Assembly: GCF_026627505.1 (NCBI RefSeq)
Contig: NZ_JAPNLK010000006.1
Coordinates: 84,460 to 148,459 of the forward strand
Direction: 5' to 3'
Origin: Streptomyces sp. H27-H5
GTDB lineage: Bacteria; Actinomycetota; Actinomycetes; Streptomycetales; Streptomycetaceae
DNA: 64,000 nt
Shown piece by piece: positions 16,414 to 26,625 of this stretch (its first letter is position 1; every line of letters begins with the position of its first letter). The position numbers were made by a program, and so were the translations under genes. The notes below the pieces were generated by a model. That model was not told the DNA's origin and ran no database searches. It saw only the letters and a program-made list of their open reading frames with translations.

Positions 16414-17853
16414 TCACCGGGCCGGCGCCGCGGCTTCCGCGAAGCGCCGGGCGGACCCGGCGAACCGCCGTGCGACGGCCGGGGCCGCCGCCCAGTGCGT
16501 GTGCAGATAGCTGGCGTGCACCCCGTCCCGCACGAACCCCTCGACGCGACGCTCGGGATGCGTGAACCCCCACGCGGGCGAGGCACCGGCGCCCGGCTCG
16601 ATCACCGTGCGGTGGAACTCGTGCCCGCGCAACCTGGTCCCCGCCACGGCGAGCGAGCTGTCGGACACCGCCACCGCCTCGCGGTAGCCCAACGTCAGCC
16701 GCTCCGACATCCGGGCCCGCGCGTTCAGCACCCCGCACATCGGCTTGCCGTCCAACGACGCCCCGAGGTACAGCAGCCCGGCGCACTCCGCCGCCACCGG
16801 TCCGCCGGCCGCGGCGAAGGCGGCGACGGCCCCGCGCAGCGGCTCGTTGGCGGACAGCTCGGGCGCGTACACCTCGGGGAACCCGCCGCCGATCACCAGC
16901 CCGGCGGTCCCGTCGGGCAGCCGTTCGTCCCGCAGCGGATCGAAGGTGACGACGTCCGCCCCTGCGGCGGTGAGCAACTCCGCGTGCTCGGCGTACGAGA
17001 ACGTGAACGCGGCCCCGCCCGCCACGGCGACCAGCGGCCGGCCGCCCCGCCCGGCCTCCGCGAGGCCGTCCGAGAGCGCCCCGCCCACCGCCGGGCCCGA
17101 CGCCGACGCGATCGCCGCGCCGGCGTCCCACGCCTCGCCGTCCAGCGGCGGCGCGGTCCGGGCCAGGGCCATCAGCGCGTCCAGGTCACAGCCCGCCCGG
17201 ACCTGGTCGGCGAGCGCCCCCACCGAGGACACCGCGTCGGCCCGGCGCTCGGCCACCGGTACCAGCCCCAGGTGCCGCGAGGGCGCCGCAACCTGCGGAG
17301 CGCGCCGCAGGACACCCAGAACCGGCATCCCGGCCTCCTCCAGGGCCTCCCGGAGCATGACCTCGTGCCGGTCTGAGCCGACCTTGTTGAGGATCACGCC
17401 CCCGAGCCGCACCTGCGGGTCGAACGAGGCGAAGCCGTGCACCAGCGCCGCCACCGACCGCGACTGCGAGGAGGCGTCCACGACCAGGACCACCGGCGCC
17501 CGCAGCAGCTTGGCGACCTGCGCCGTCGAGGCCAGCTCGCCGCGCCCCGCAGCCCCGTCGTACAGGCCCATCACGCCCTCGATCAGGGCCAGGTCGCACC
17601 CGGCCGCCCCGTGCGCGAAGAGCGGGGCGACCAGCTCCGGCCCGCACATGAAGGCGTCCAGGTTCCGCCCCGGCCGGCCGGTGGCCAGCGCGTGGTAACC
17701 CGGGTCGATGTAGTCGGGCCCGGCCTTGTGTGGGGACACGGCGAGGCCGCGTTCCGAGAAGGCCGCCATCAGGCCCGTCGCGACGGTGGTCTTGCCGCTG
17801 CCGGAGGACGGCGCGGCGATCACCAGGCGCGGTATGGGGAGCGATGTCACCAC
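16414..17853 (-). CDS. cobB: Cobyrinate a,c-diamide synthase
   Basis: 479 residues. The N-terminal dethiobiotin-synthetase-like ATPase has the P-loop APSSGSGKTT and PHKAGPDYIDPGYH; the C-terminal glutaminase domain has the nucleophile Cys in VAAECAGLLYLG and the catalytic His in GHEFHRT. It uses ATP and glutamine to amidate the a and c side chains of the corrin ring in the cytoplasm. Either of two adjacent GTG codons can start it; the second makes a GTGA overlap with the cobO stop. Last gene of the riboswitch-led operon. Confidence 0.93.
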   Translation of the reverse strand: MVTSLPIPRLVIAAPSSGSGKTTVATGLMAAFSERGLAVSPHKAGPDYIDPGYHALATGRPGRNLDAFMCGPELVAPLFAHGAAGCDLALIEGVMGLYDGAAGRGELASTAQVAKLLRAPVVLVVDASSQSRSVAALVHGFASFDPQVRLGGVILNKVGSDRHEVMLREALEEAGMPVLGVLRRAPQVAAPSRHLGLVPVAERRADAVSSVGALADQVRAGCDLDALMALARTAPPLDGEAWDAGAAIASASGPAVGGALSDGLAEAGRGGRPLVAVAGGAAFTFSYAEHAELLTAAGADVVTFDPLRDERLPDGTAGLVIGGGFPEVYAPELSANEPLRGAVAAFAAAGGPVAAECAGLLYLGASLDGKPMCGVLNARARMSERLTLGYREAVAVSDSSLAVAGTRLRGHEFHRTVIEPGAGASPAWGFTHPERRVEGFVRDGVHASYLHTHWAAAPAVARRFAGSARRFAEAAAPAR

Positions 17854-18446
17854 TCGATGCCCTTCTGGCCCTTCTGGCCGGCGTCCATGGGGTGCTTGAC
17901 CTTGGTCATCTCGGTGACCAGGTCCGCGAACTCCACCAGCCTCTCCGGCGCGTTGCGACCCGTGATCACCACGTGCTGGGTGCCGGGACGGTTGCGCAGC
18001 ACCTCGATCACCTCGTCCACGTCGATCCAGCCCCAGTGCATCGGGTACGCGAACTCGTCGAGCACGTACAGCCGGTGCGTCTCGGCGGCCAGATCGCGCT
18101 TGACCTGCTCCCAGCCTTCCTTGGCCGCCTGCTCGTTGTCGAGCTGCGCGTCACGCTGGACCCACGACCAGCCCTCGCCCATCTTGTGCCAGACGACGGA
18201 ACCGCCCTCGCCCGAGGCGCCGAGCACCTTCAGCGCGTTCTCCTCGCCGACCTTCCACTTCGCCGACTTGACGAACTGGAACACCCCGATCGGCCAGCCC
18301 TGGTTCCAGGCGCGCAGCGCCAACCCGAAGGCCGCCGTCGACTTGCCCTTGCCGGGGCCTGTGTGGACGAAGACGAGGGGGCGGTTGCGACGCTGGCGCG
18401 TCGTGAGTCCGTCGTCCGGAACGACGGACGGCTGTCCCTGCGGCAT
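17847..18446 (-). CDS. cobO: Cob(I)yrinic acid a,c-diamide adenosyltransferase
   Basis: 199 residues. CobA/BtuR-type ATP:corrinoid adenosyltransferase: P-loop FVHTGPGKGKSTAAFG, then VFQFVKSAKW, YVLDEFAYPMHWGW and VVITGRNAPERL. It attaches the 5'-deoxyadenosyl group to cob(I)yrinic acid diamide. The start codon overlaps the stop of the chelatase gene (TAATG) and its own stop overlaps cobB, so the three are translationally coupled. Confidence 0.93.
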   Translation of the reverse strand: MPQGQPSVVPDDGLTTRQRRNRPLVFVHTGPGKGKSTAAFGLALRAWNQGWPIGVFQFVKSAKWKVGEENALKVLGASGEGGSVVWHKMGEGWSWVQRDAQLDNEQAAKEGWEQVKRDLAAETHRLYVLDEFAYPMHWGWIDVDEVIEVLRNRPGTQHVVITGRNAPERLVEFADLVTEMTKVKHPMDAGQKGQKGIEW

Positions 18447-20587
18447 TACGCGGCCCTCCTGTTGCCGGCGCCCTGCGGCGACCGGGCGGATTCCACCGAT
18501 GTACGAACGTTCTTCACGAGCCCCGCCAGGCTGTCGGCCCGCAGCCCGTCGAGGCTGACCGCGGGCCCGCCCAGATCGGCGGCCAACACCCCGGCCAGGC
18601 CCAGCCGGACCGGCCCGCTCTCGCAGTCGACGACGACCGAGGTGACGCCCTCGGCGGCCAACAGCCGCGCCCCGCGCCCGGCCAACTCCCGCGCGTCGCC
18701 GCCCAGACCGCCGGCCGACGTGGCCCGCCCGTCGGTGACGACCACCAGCAGCGGCCGCCGCGAAGGGTCCCGCAGCCGCTCGATCCGCAGCACCTCGCGC
18801 GCCTTCAACAGACCGGCGGCCAGCGGTGTGCGGCCCCCGGTCGGCAGCTGCTCCAGCCGCGCGGCGGCCGCGTCCACCGAGGACGTCGGCGGCAACGCCA
18901 GCTCGGCGCCCGCACCCCGGAAGGTGATCAGACCGACCTTGTCCCGGCGCTGGTAGGCGTCCAGCAGCAGCGACAGCACGGCGCCCTTGACCGCGCTCAT
19001 GCGCTGCCGGGCGGCCATCGAACCCGACGCGTCCACGACGAAGAGCACCAGGTTGCCCTCACGGCCCTCCCGGGTGGCCTGCCGCAGGTCGTCCTTGCGG
19101 ACCACCAGCCCGCGCCCGCTGCGCCCGCGCGCCTTCTGGTGCGGGGCGGCGGCGTGCACGGTCGCGGCCAGGTGCAGCTTCGTCAGCTGCCCCCGGGGGC
19201 GCCGGGAGCCGGTGGTCCGGCCGTGCGCCGTCCGGGCACGGGAGCGGCGGCCGGCCGCGCCCTCGCCGAGCCCGGGCACGCTCAACATCTTGGTGCGGAA
19301 CGGCTCGGAGGCCCGTACGGCGGCCTGCTCCGGGGCGCCGCCCCGCGGGGCCGGGGACCGCGGGTCCTCGGTGGACTCCGGCGCGTCGGGAGCCTCCCCG
19401 GCGTCAGGGGTCCCCCCGGTGTCGGGGGTCCCCGGCGCCTCGGGGGAGTCCGGTGCCTGGGGCTCCTCGTCCTGCGGCGCGCCGCCGCCGTCCGGCCCGC
19501 CGTCGTCCGGGCCCTCGTCGCCGGGGCCGCGGTCGTCCGGGCCCTCGGGTTCCGGTTCGGGTTCCGGTTCGTCGTCGGGGAACTCGTCCAGGATCCGGTC
19601 CAGCTTGTCCTCGTCGAGGCCGGGCGCGTCGAACGGGGCCCGGCGGCGGCGGTGGGGGAGCGCCAGCAGCGCGGCCTGCCGCACGTCCTCCTTGACCACG
19701 TCGGTCCGCCCGGCCCAGGCGGCCAGGGCCGTCGCCGTACGGGCCATCACGATGTCGGCGCGCATGCCGTCGACCTCGAAACCGGCGCAGGTGGCGGCGA
19801 TCTGCAACAACGAGGTGTCACCGAGCACGACCCGCGGCAGCAGGGCCCGCGCGGCCACCACACGGGCGCGCACGTCGTGCTCGTCACCGGCCCAGCGGCT
19901 CGCGAACCCGGCGGGGTCGTCCTCGTACGCCAGCCGGCGGCGCACCACCTCGACGCGCTGCGCCGGCTCGCGCGACGCGGCGACCTCGACGGTCAGCCCG
20001 AACCGGTCCAGGAGCTGCGGGCGCAGCTCGCCCTCCTCCGGGTTCATCGTCCCGACGAGCAGGAACCGGGCCGCGTGCCGTACGGAGACGCCCTCGCGCT
20101 CGACGTACGAGGCGCCCATCGCGGCGGCGTCGAGCAGCACGTCCACCAGGTGGTCGTGGAGCAGGTTCACCTCGTCGACGTACAGGATCCCCCGGTGCGC
20201 GTCGGCCAACAGGCCGGGCTCGAAGGCCTTCACCCCCTCGGACAGGGCGCGTTCGATGTCGAGGGAGCCGACCAGACGGTCCTCGGAGGCGCCGACGGGC
20301 AGCTCGACCATCCGGGCCGGGCGCTCCCCGCCGGGACCCGCCTCGTGGGGTCCGTCGGGGCAGTCGGGGTCGGGCGCGGCGGGCGCGCACGAGAACCGGC
20401 AGCCGGGCACGACGTCCACCCGCGGCAGCAGCGCGGAGAGCGCGCGCACGGCGGTGGACTTCGCGGTCCCCTTCTCGCCGCGCACGAGCACGCCGCCGAC
20501 CGCCGGGCTCACGGCGTTGAGGAGCAGGGCCAACCGCAGGTCGTCCTGCCCGACCACGGCCGAGAACGGAAAGTGGGCGCTGCTCAT
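18446..20587 (-). CDS. Fused ChlI-ChlD-type cobalt/magnesium chelatase subunit
   Basis: 713 residues. The N-terminal AAA+ ATPase (about 1-345) has Walker A VRGEKGTAKST, Walker B GILYVDEVNLL and a sensor-like LLVGTMNPEEGELRP. A long Pro/Glu/Asp/Gly linker follows (about 355-450), then a basic stretch and a C-terminal VWA integrin-like domain (about 520-710) with the MIDAS motif FVVDASGSM. In the family these motor subunits drive metal insertion by a large CobN/ChlH-type chelatase, which is not in this window. Position between cobQ and cobO points to cobalt insertion. Confidence 0.9.
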   Translation of the reverse strand: MSSAHFPFSAVVGQDDLRLALLLNAVSPAVGGVLVRGEKGTAKSTAVRALSALLPRVDVVPGCRFSCAPAAPDPDCPDGPHEAGPGGERPARMVELPVGASEDRLVGSLDIERALSEGVKAFEPGLLADAHRGILYVDEVNLLHDHLVDVLLDAAAMGASYVEREGVSVRHAARFLLVGTMNPEEGELRPQLLDRFGLTVEVAASREPAQRVEVVRRRLAYEDDPAGFASRWAGDEHDVRARVVAARALLPRVVLGDTSLLQIAATCAGFEVDGMRADIVMARTATALAAWAGRTDVVKEDVRQAALLALPHRRRRAPFDAPGLDEDKLDRILDEFPDDEPEPEPEPEGPDDRGPGDEGPDDGGPDGGGAPQDEEPQAPDSPEAPGTPDTGGTPDAGEAPDAPESTEDPRSPAPRGGAPEQAAVRASEPFRTKMLSVPGLGEGAAGRRSRARTAHGRTTGSRRPRGQLTKLHLAATVHAAAPHQKARGRSGRGLVVRKDDLRQATREGREGNLVLFVVDASGSMAARQRMSAVKGAVLSLLLDAYQRRDKVGLITFRGAGAELALPPTSSVDAAAARLEQLPTGGRTPLAAGLLKAREVLRIERLRDPSRRPLLVVVTDGRATSAGGLGGDARELAGRGARLLAAEGVTSVVVDCESGPVRLGLAGVLAADLGGPAVSLDGLRADSLAGLVKNVRTSVESARSPQGAGNRRAA

Positions 20588-20681
20588 GAGACGGTCACTC
20601 CTTCGAGTGGCTTGCGATGGACATCGGTGCCGCCGGATCGGCGGCCCCTCGGATGTGCGGCCGGACCGGAGCCCGCGCCCC

Positions 20682-22241
20682 TCACGGGGCGCCCGGCGGC
20701 AGGAAGGGGAGGCCCGTCGGGGCCCCGCCCTCGATCAGCCGCATCAGCGCGTCGGTGTCGGCGTGTTCCTCGATCAGGTCGCCCAGCAGGTCGAGCTGTT
20801 CCTCGCGCAGCGCGCCGAACGAGGTGTCCGGCGCCGGGACGAAACGCCGCCCGGCCGCGGCCGCGACCTCCCGCAGGAACGCCCGGCGGAAGCCGTCCGA
20901 CTCCAGCGAGCCGTGCCAGTGCGTTCCCCACACCTCGCCGACCCGGCAGCCGTCCAGGAAGGGGGTCCCGCCCAGCACCTCGGCCACGCCGTGGTGGATC
21001 TCGTACCCCGAGACCTCCTCGCCCAGCGCGGAGCCCACGGGCCGCGCCAGGGTCTTCTCCCGCGCGAAACGGACCCGTACCGGCAGCAGGCCGAGACCGT
21101 CGACGGCGCCCGCCCGGGACTCCACCTCGTCCTCGATGTGCTCGCCGAGCACCTGGAACCCGCCGCAGATCCCCAGGACCGGCCGCCCCTCGGCCGCCCG
21201 CGCGGCCAGCGCGTCGGCGAGACCGCGCTCCCGCAGCCACGCCAACGCCTTCACCGTGCCGCGGGTGCCCGGTACGACGACCAGGTCGGCGTCGACCAAC
21301 TCCTCGGCCCGGTCCACGAACCGGACCACCACCCCCGGCTCCGCCGCGAGCGCGTCGACGTCCGTGAAGTTCGACATCAGCGGGACCGCGCAGACCGCGA
21401 CGCGCAGCACGTCCGCGCCCACCGGCGGGGCCACCGCGGACTCGCGCACAGAGCCCCGCAGCGAGACCCGCAGGCCGTCCTCCTCGTCGATGCCCAGCCC
21501 GTGCCGGAACGGCAGCACGCCGTACGTTGCCCGACCGGTCAGCCCGCGCAGCATCTCCATGCCCGGCTCCAACAACGACACGTCGCCGCGGAACTTGTTC
21601 ACCAGGTAGCCCGCGATCAGCGACTGGTCCTCGGGCGACAGCAGCGCCGTGGTCCCGAAGAACGACGCGAAGACCCCGCCCCGGTCGATGTCCCCGACCA
21701 CGACCACGGGGAAGCGCGCGGCCCGCGCGATGCCCATGTTCACGATGTCGGTCCGGCGCAGGTTGATCTCGGCCGGACTGCCCGCCCCCTCGCAGATCAC
21801 GGCGTCATACGTGCCCCGGAGCTGCTCCAGACAGTCCGTGACGACCCCGAGGAGCCGTTCCCGACCGCCCCCGTGCAGCTCCTTCCCGGTCGACGACCCG
21901 CCGGGCTCCCCGAAGAACCCGCGCGCGCTCATCTCGCCCACCGGCCTGCCCAGCAGCACCACCTGGCTGCTCTGGTCGCCGCCGGGCTTGAGCAGCACCG
22001 GGTTCATCAGCGCCGTCGGCTCCACGCGGGCGGCCTGGGCCTGCATGGCCTGGGCCCGCCCGATCTCGGCGCCCTCCCGCGTGACGAAGGAGTTCAACGA
22101 CATGTTCTGGGCCTTGAACGGCGCGACCTTGACGCCCCGGCGGGTCAGCCAGCGACAGATGCCCGCCGTGACCACGCTCTTGCCCGCGTCCGAGGTCGTC
22201 CCGGCGACCAACAGACCGCCGCCCCGCCTGGTAGCCGTCAC
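20682..22241 (-). CDS. cobQ: Adenosylcobyric acid synthase
   Basis: 519 residues from the GTG complementary to 22239-22241, which overlaps the cobD stop as GTGA. The N-terminal ATPase has LVAGTTSDAGKSVVTAG and FKAQNMSLNSFVT; the C-terminal glutamine amidotransferase has the nucleophile Cys in VLGICGGFQVLGE and a catalytic His in EVWGTHWHGSLE. It amidates side chains b, d, e and g of adenosylcobyrinic diamide. A 94-base gap without recognised signals separates it from the chelatase gene downstream. Confidence 0.94.
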   Translation of the reverse strand: MTATRRGGGLLVAGTTSDAGKSVVTAGICRWLTRRGVKVAPFKAQNMSLNSFVTREGAEIGRAQAMQAQAARVEPTALMNPVLLKPGGDQSSQVVLLGRPVGEMSARGFFGEPGGSSTGKELHGGGRERLLGVVTDCLEQLRGTYDAVICEGAGSPAEINLRRTDIVNMGIARAARFPVVVVGDIDRGGVFASFFGTTALLSPEDQSLIAGYLVNKFRGDVSLLEPGMEMLRGLTGRATYGVLPFRHGLGIDEEDGLRVSLRGSVRESAVAPPVGADVLRVAVCAVPLMSNFTDVDALAAEPGVVVRFVDRAEELVDADLVVVPGTRGTVKALAWLRERGLADALAARAAEGRPVLGICGGFQVLGEHIEDEVESRAGAVDGLGLLPVRVRFAREKTLARPVGSALGEEVSGYEIHHGVAEVLGGTPFLDGCRVGEVWGTHWHGSLESDGFRRAFLREVAAAAGRRFVPAPDTSFGALREEQLDLLGDLIEEHADTDALMRLIEGGAPTGLPFLPPGAP

Positions 22242-23197
22242 GCGCTTCCCTTCCCGAACCGACGCGACACCGCACACCGCAGTGCCACACACGTGGCCAG
22301 CGCCACCCACGTCACCCGACGCGACAGCCGTACGGCGCGTTCGATGTCCGCGACCTCCACCGGCCGGCCCGCGGCGCCGTTCAACACGGCCCGGTGCTCG
22401 ACCCGCCCCCCGTACGCGAGGGTGCCGCCCAGCCGAACGCCCAGCGCGCCGGCGAAGGAGGCCTCCACCGGGCCCGCGTTCGGGCTCGGGTGCGCGGCGG
22501 CGTCGGCGCGCCAGGCCCGCACGGCTCCCCGCCGGTCGGGGCCGGCCAGTACCGCGGCCAGCGCCGTCAACCGGGCCCCCGGCCAGCCGGCCAGGTCGTC
22601 GAGCCGGGCGGAGGCCCAGCCGTAGCGCAGGTGGCGGGGCGACCTGTGGCCCACCATCGCGTCCAACGTGTTCACGGCGCGGAAGGCCAGCAGGCCGGGC
22701 ACGCCGGCGACGGCGCCCCAGACCAGGGCCCCGACCACCGCGTCGGAGGTGTTCTCGGCGACGGACTCCACGACCGCGCGGGCCATCTGCTGATCGTCCA
22801 GGGCCTGCGGATCGCGCCCGCACAGGTGCGGCAGTCGGTCGCGGGCCACCTCGGTGTCCCCGGCGGAGAGCGCCCCGCCGATGGCACGGGCCTCCCGTCC
22901 GAGGGAGGTGCCGCCGACAACGGCCCAGGTCGCGACGGCGGTGAGGGCGACACGGGCGGCCGCGGGCCGGGAGCGCACGGCCCGTGAGCCCAGCGCGCCG
23001 AGCGCGGCCGCGCCCCCCACGCACACCAGGGCGTGCACGACGCCGCGGGCGCGGTCGTCGCGCCACAGGGCGCGTTCGACGGAGGCGGCGGCTCTTCCGA
23101 AGGCGGCCACGGGGTGCCCGCGGCGCGGATCCCCGAGGATCCGGTCGCCGATCAGGCCCGCCGTGACGCCGTACGCGAAAACGCGATCGGCACGCAT
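22238..23197 (-). CDS. cobD: Adenosylcobinamide-phosphate synthase
   Basis: 319 residues, CbiB/CobD family integral membrane protein. Signature blocks are GLIGDRILGDPRRGHPVAAFGR, VESVAENTSDAVVGALVWG, FRAVNTLDAMVGHRS and HPSPNAGPVEASFAGALGV. It joins aminopropanol phosphate to adenosylcobyric acid at the membrane. It is the first gene behind the cobalamin riboswitch and overlaps cobQ, so the operon order is cobD-cobQ-chelatase-cobO-cobB. Confidence 0.92.
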   Translation of the reverse strand: MRADRVFAYGVTAGLIGDRILGDPRRGHPVAAFGRAAASVERALWRDDRARGVVHALVCVGGAAALGALGSRAVRSRPAAARVALTAVATWAVVGGTSLGREARAIGGALSAGDTEVARDRLPHLCGRDPQALDDQQMARAVVESVAENTSDAVVGALVWGAVAGVPGLLAFRAVNTLDAMVGHRSPRHLRYGWASARLDDLAGWPGARLTALAAVLAGPDRRGAVRAWRADAAAHPSPNAGPVEASFAGALGVRLGGTLAYGGRVEHRAVLNGAAGRPVEVADIERAVRLSRRVTWVALATCVALRCAVSRRFGKGSA

Positions 23198-23224
23198 GGT
23201 GGCAGGTATGTCCTCACTCAGGGT

Positions 23225-23385
23225 CCGCGCCCTGGTTCGACGTGTACGGCGGCGAGAGTTCCTGGCTCCCGGGGCGCACGGGCGGTGTGCGCTCCCCGGT
23301 GACAGTGGCGGGACCGCGCCGGATTCGCACCGGACTTCCTCTCCATGCCGCCGTATTGGCTCGGGCAGTCCACCACGGCCCAGGA
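23225..23385 (-). promoter_or_regulatory. Cobalamin riboswitch
   Basis: Reading the minus strand, GGAAGTCCGGTGCGAATCC and GCGGTCCCGCCACTGTCACC (complement of about 23300-23342) are the conserved core of the adenosylcobalamin aptamer. A B12-box-like GCCAGGAACTCTCGCC follows at about 23250-23265. The aptamer ends roughly 40 bases before the cobD start, so ligand binding can mask translation or stop transcription of the whole operon. The outer boundaries are approximate. Confidence 0.9.
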
Positions 23386-23435
23386 ACGCCCGTCAACTTG
23401 CTGTTGACCTGCGGTGAGTGTGGGGCGACGGCATG

Positions 23436-23474
23436 CGAAAGCTCCCCCCGGGACGGACCCGGAGGGAGCTTTCG
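23436..23474 (-). terminator. Terminator after the PiT operon
   Basis: CGAAAGCTCCC and GGGAGCTTTCG form a perfect 11-bp outer stem with a further G/C inner stem around ACGGA. It lies just past the stop of the small membrane protein gene and ahead of the riboswitch promoter, isolating the two minus-strand units. Confidence 0.8.
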
Positions 23475-23485
23475 GACGTGCGACG

Positions 23486-23707
23486 TCAGCTGACGATCAG
23501 GTAGATCCCGAAGGTCACGGCCGCCGCGCAGAGTGCGAAGCACGCGTACGCGCCGCTGCGGGCCAGGGTGGCGGCCCCGCCCTGCTCGGTGGCGGTCTCG
23601 TGCTTGGACAGGCCGACCAGACCCAGGGTGAAGAGGGCCACGAGGGCGACGGTGGCGGAGAGGCTGACCCCGAAGACGGAGCCGAGTGCTGCCCAGTCGA
23701 TCTTCAT
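23486..23707 (-). CDS. Small two-helix membrane protein paired with the phosphate transporter
   Basis: 73 residues with two membrane segments (LSATVALVALFTLGLVGL and GAYACFALCAAAVTFGIYLI) separated by a polar loop. No enzymatic motif. It is 29 bases downstream of the PiT gene and before the shared terminator, so it is co-transcribed and probably a partner or stabiliser of that transporter. Role inferred from position only. Confidence 0.8.
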   Translation of the reverse strand: MKIDWAALGSVFGVSLSATVALVALFTLGLVGLSKHETATEQGGAATLARSGAYACFALCAAAVTFGIYLIVS

Positions 23708-23736
23708 ACTGCGGATTCCTCTGTCGTTCTCGGGGG

Positions 23737-25026
<1,290 letters not shown>

Positions 25027-25380
25027 TTACCCAGACTTCTGTTTGACGTCAGTGGTTCGGCGACCGTAGGCAACCTGAGTGAACGGAAGATGAACTGGAT
25101 GGGACCGGGTGGTGGATCACGCCACGGCTCGATCGGGTCGTATTTCCCGATTCCTTCGTAGATATATCGATTAATGCACGTCAGGGCGGGGTGAACACGC
25201 GGTCGGGCACGGGCGCTTCGGCCGGGCGAACACCCCTCCCGCGGGCCCCGAAGAGACCTACATCACTCCCGCACGCATCCCGGCGGCCGCGTTCCGCTCC
25301 CCGTTCCGTTCGGCCCGCCGACGAAGGCGGACGCATCCCCTCCGGTGGCCCGTCCGCCCTCGCGCGCCGAGACTGGAGCG
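25027..25380. other. 354-base regulatory gap between PiT and the alpha/beta hydrolase gene
   Basis: No gene seen. Besides the PHO box at 25074-25095 it holds an AT-rich island (about 25155-25178, including GATATATCGATTAAT), which stands out in this GC-rich sequence and probably marks a promoter. Direction could not be decided. Confidence 0.5.
25074..25095 (-). promoter_or_regulatory. PHO box (PhoP binding site) of the PiT gene
   Basis: On the minus strand two 11-base direct repeats, GTTCATCTTCC and GTTCACTCAGG, match the GTTCAC-type units bound by PhoP in streptomycetes, and a weaker third unit follows. Their place 48-69 bases before the PiT start suits direct control by PhoR-PhoP. Confidence 0.75.
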
Positions 25381-26508
25381 GTGCGAACCGCCACGACGGC
25401 AGCGGCCGTCACCACGACCCTGATCGGTGCCGGCGCTGCCGCCGTCGCCGCCGGTCGGTACGCCGCCGACGCGGCCCTGCGAACCGAACCCGGCCGCCCG
25501 CTCCCCGGCGGCCCCCGGCTCAGCGTCCACTCCACCACCGCCGACCGCATCACCCTGACCCGCTCGCTCGCCTCCCTGCGCCCCGGCACGTACGGACTGG
25601 ACGCGCCCGGGGTGCACGCGGTGGTCGGCCCCGTCGTCGCCGACGTCGCGCACGCCCCGGACACCGTCGTCCGGCGGCTCGTCGCCGTCACCCACGGCCG
25701 CCTCGAACCCGGAACCCGGGTCACCCTCACCCCCCAGGTGCACCTGGGCAACCCGCGCACCGCCCTCGGGCTCGACCACGCCGACGTGGACGTCCCCGGC
25801 GAGCTCGGCCCGCTGCCCGCCTGGTTCGTTCCCGCCGCCCGGGACACCTGGGTGATCACCGTGCACGGCCTCGGCGCCACCCGGGAACACCCGATGGTGG
25901 TCATGCCCTTCCTGCACCGCCACCACCTCCCCGTCCTCGACCTCGCCTACCGCGGCGACCTCGGCGCCCCCGCCTCCCCGGACGGCCTCGGCCACCTCGG
26001 CGAATCCGAATGGCGGGACCTCGACGCGGCCATCCGCTACGCCCTCCGCTACGGCGCCCGCCGCGTGATCCTGCACGGCTGGTCCACCGGGGCCGCCATG
26101 GCCCTGCGCGCCGTCGAACGGTCGGCGCTGGCCGGTCGGATCTCGGGGCTGGTGCTCGACTCCCCGGTGCTCGACTGGCACGCCACCCTGCGGGGCCTGA
26201 CCGCCGCCCGACGCACCCCCGCACCCCTGATCCCGCTCGTCGTCCGGGCCGCCGAGGGCCGCGCCGGACTGCGGGCCGACCACCGCGCCCCGGGAGCGGA
26301 CCCCGACGCGCTCCGCGTCCCCGTCCTGATCTTCCACGGCCCGGACGACGGGCTCGCCCCGTGGGAGCCGTCCCGCCGGCTCGCCGCCGCCCGACCCGAC
26401 CTCGTCACCCTGCGCACCGTTCCCGACGCCCCGCACGGCGCGATGTGGAACGCCGATCCCGCCGGCTACGAGGAGGTGTTGCGCCGCTTCCTCACCCCCC
26501 TCATGTGA
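25381..26508 (+). CDS. Alpha/beta hydrolase with N-terminal membrane segment
   Basis: 375 residues from the GTG at 25381 (GGAG close upstream); an in-frame GTG at 25345 is an alternative. A hydrophobic N-terminus (AVTTTLIGAGAAAVAAG) may be a signal anchor. The hydrolase core shows the oxyanion strand WVITVHGLG, the nucleophile elbow HGWSTGAA, the acid in FHGPDDGL and the His in APHGAMW. The substrate is unknown; the fold suits esters or lactones. It is co-directional with the next gene, 117 bases on. Confidence 0.8.
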   Translation: MRTATTAAAVTTTLIGAGAAAVAAGRYAADAALRTEPGRPLPGGPRLSVHSTTADRITLTRSLASLRPGTYGLDAPGVHAVVGPVVADVAHAPDTVVRRLVAVTHGRLEPGTRVTLTPQVHLGNPRTALGLDHADVDVPGELGPLPAWFVPAARDTWVITVHGLGATREHPMVVMPFLHRHHLPVLDLAYRGDLGAPASPDGLGHLGESEWRDLDAAIRYALRYGARRVILHGWSTGAAMALRAVERSALAGRISGLVLDSPVLDWHATLRGLTAARRTPAPLIPLVVRAAEGRAGLRADHRAPGADPDALRVPVLIFHGPDDGLAPWEPSRRLAAARPDLVTLRTVPDAPHGAMWNADPAGYEEVLRRFLTPLM

Positions 26509-26625
26509 CGGGCGTGTGCAGGACGGGACACGGCGGGCGGTTTGTTCCGTTCCATCCCCCCGCCGGCCGGCGGTAACGACCGGTTCCGTTTGGGCTTTCG
26601 GCCAGTGACGGGCGAGACTGCTTCC

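Noticed and set aside
18987..22625. A 1212-codon plus-strand frame opposite the chelatase and cobQ genes
   Set aside because: Antisense to genes with clear catalytic motifs; its own translation is Ser/Arg/Ala-rich without domains.
23368..23396. TTGACG (complement of 23391-23396) as -35 of the cobalamin operon promoter
   Set aside because: No convincing -10 box 17-18 bases downstream; the promoter may be elsewhere, so it was not annotated.
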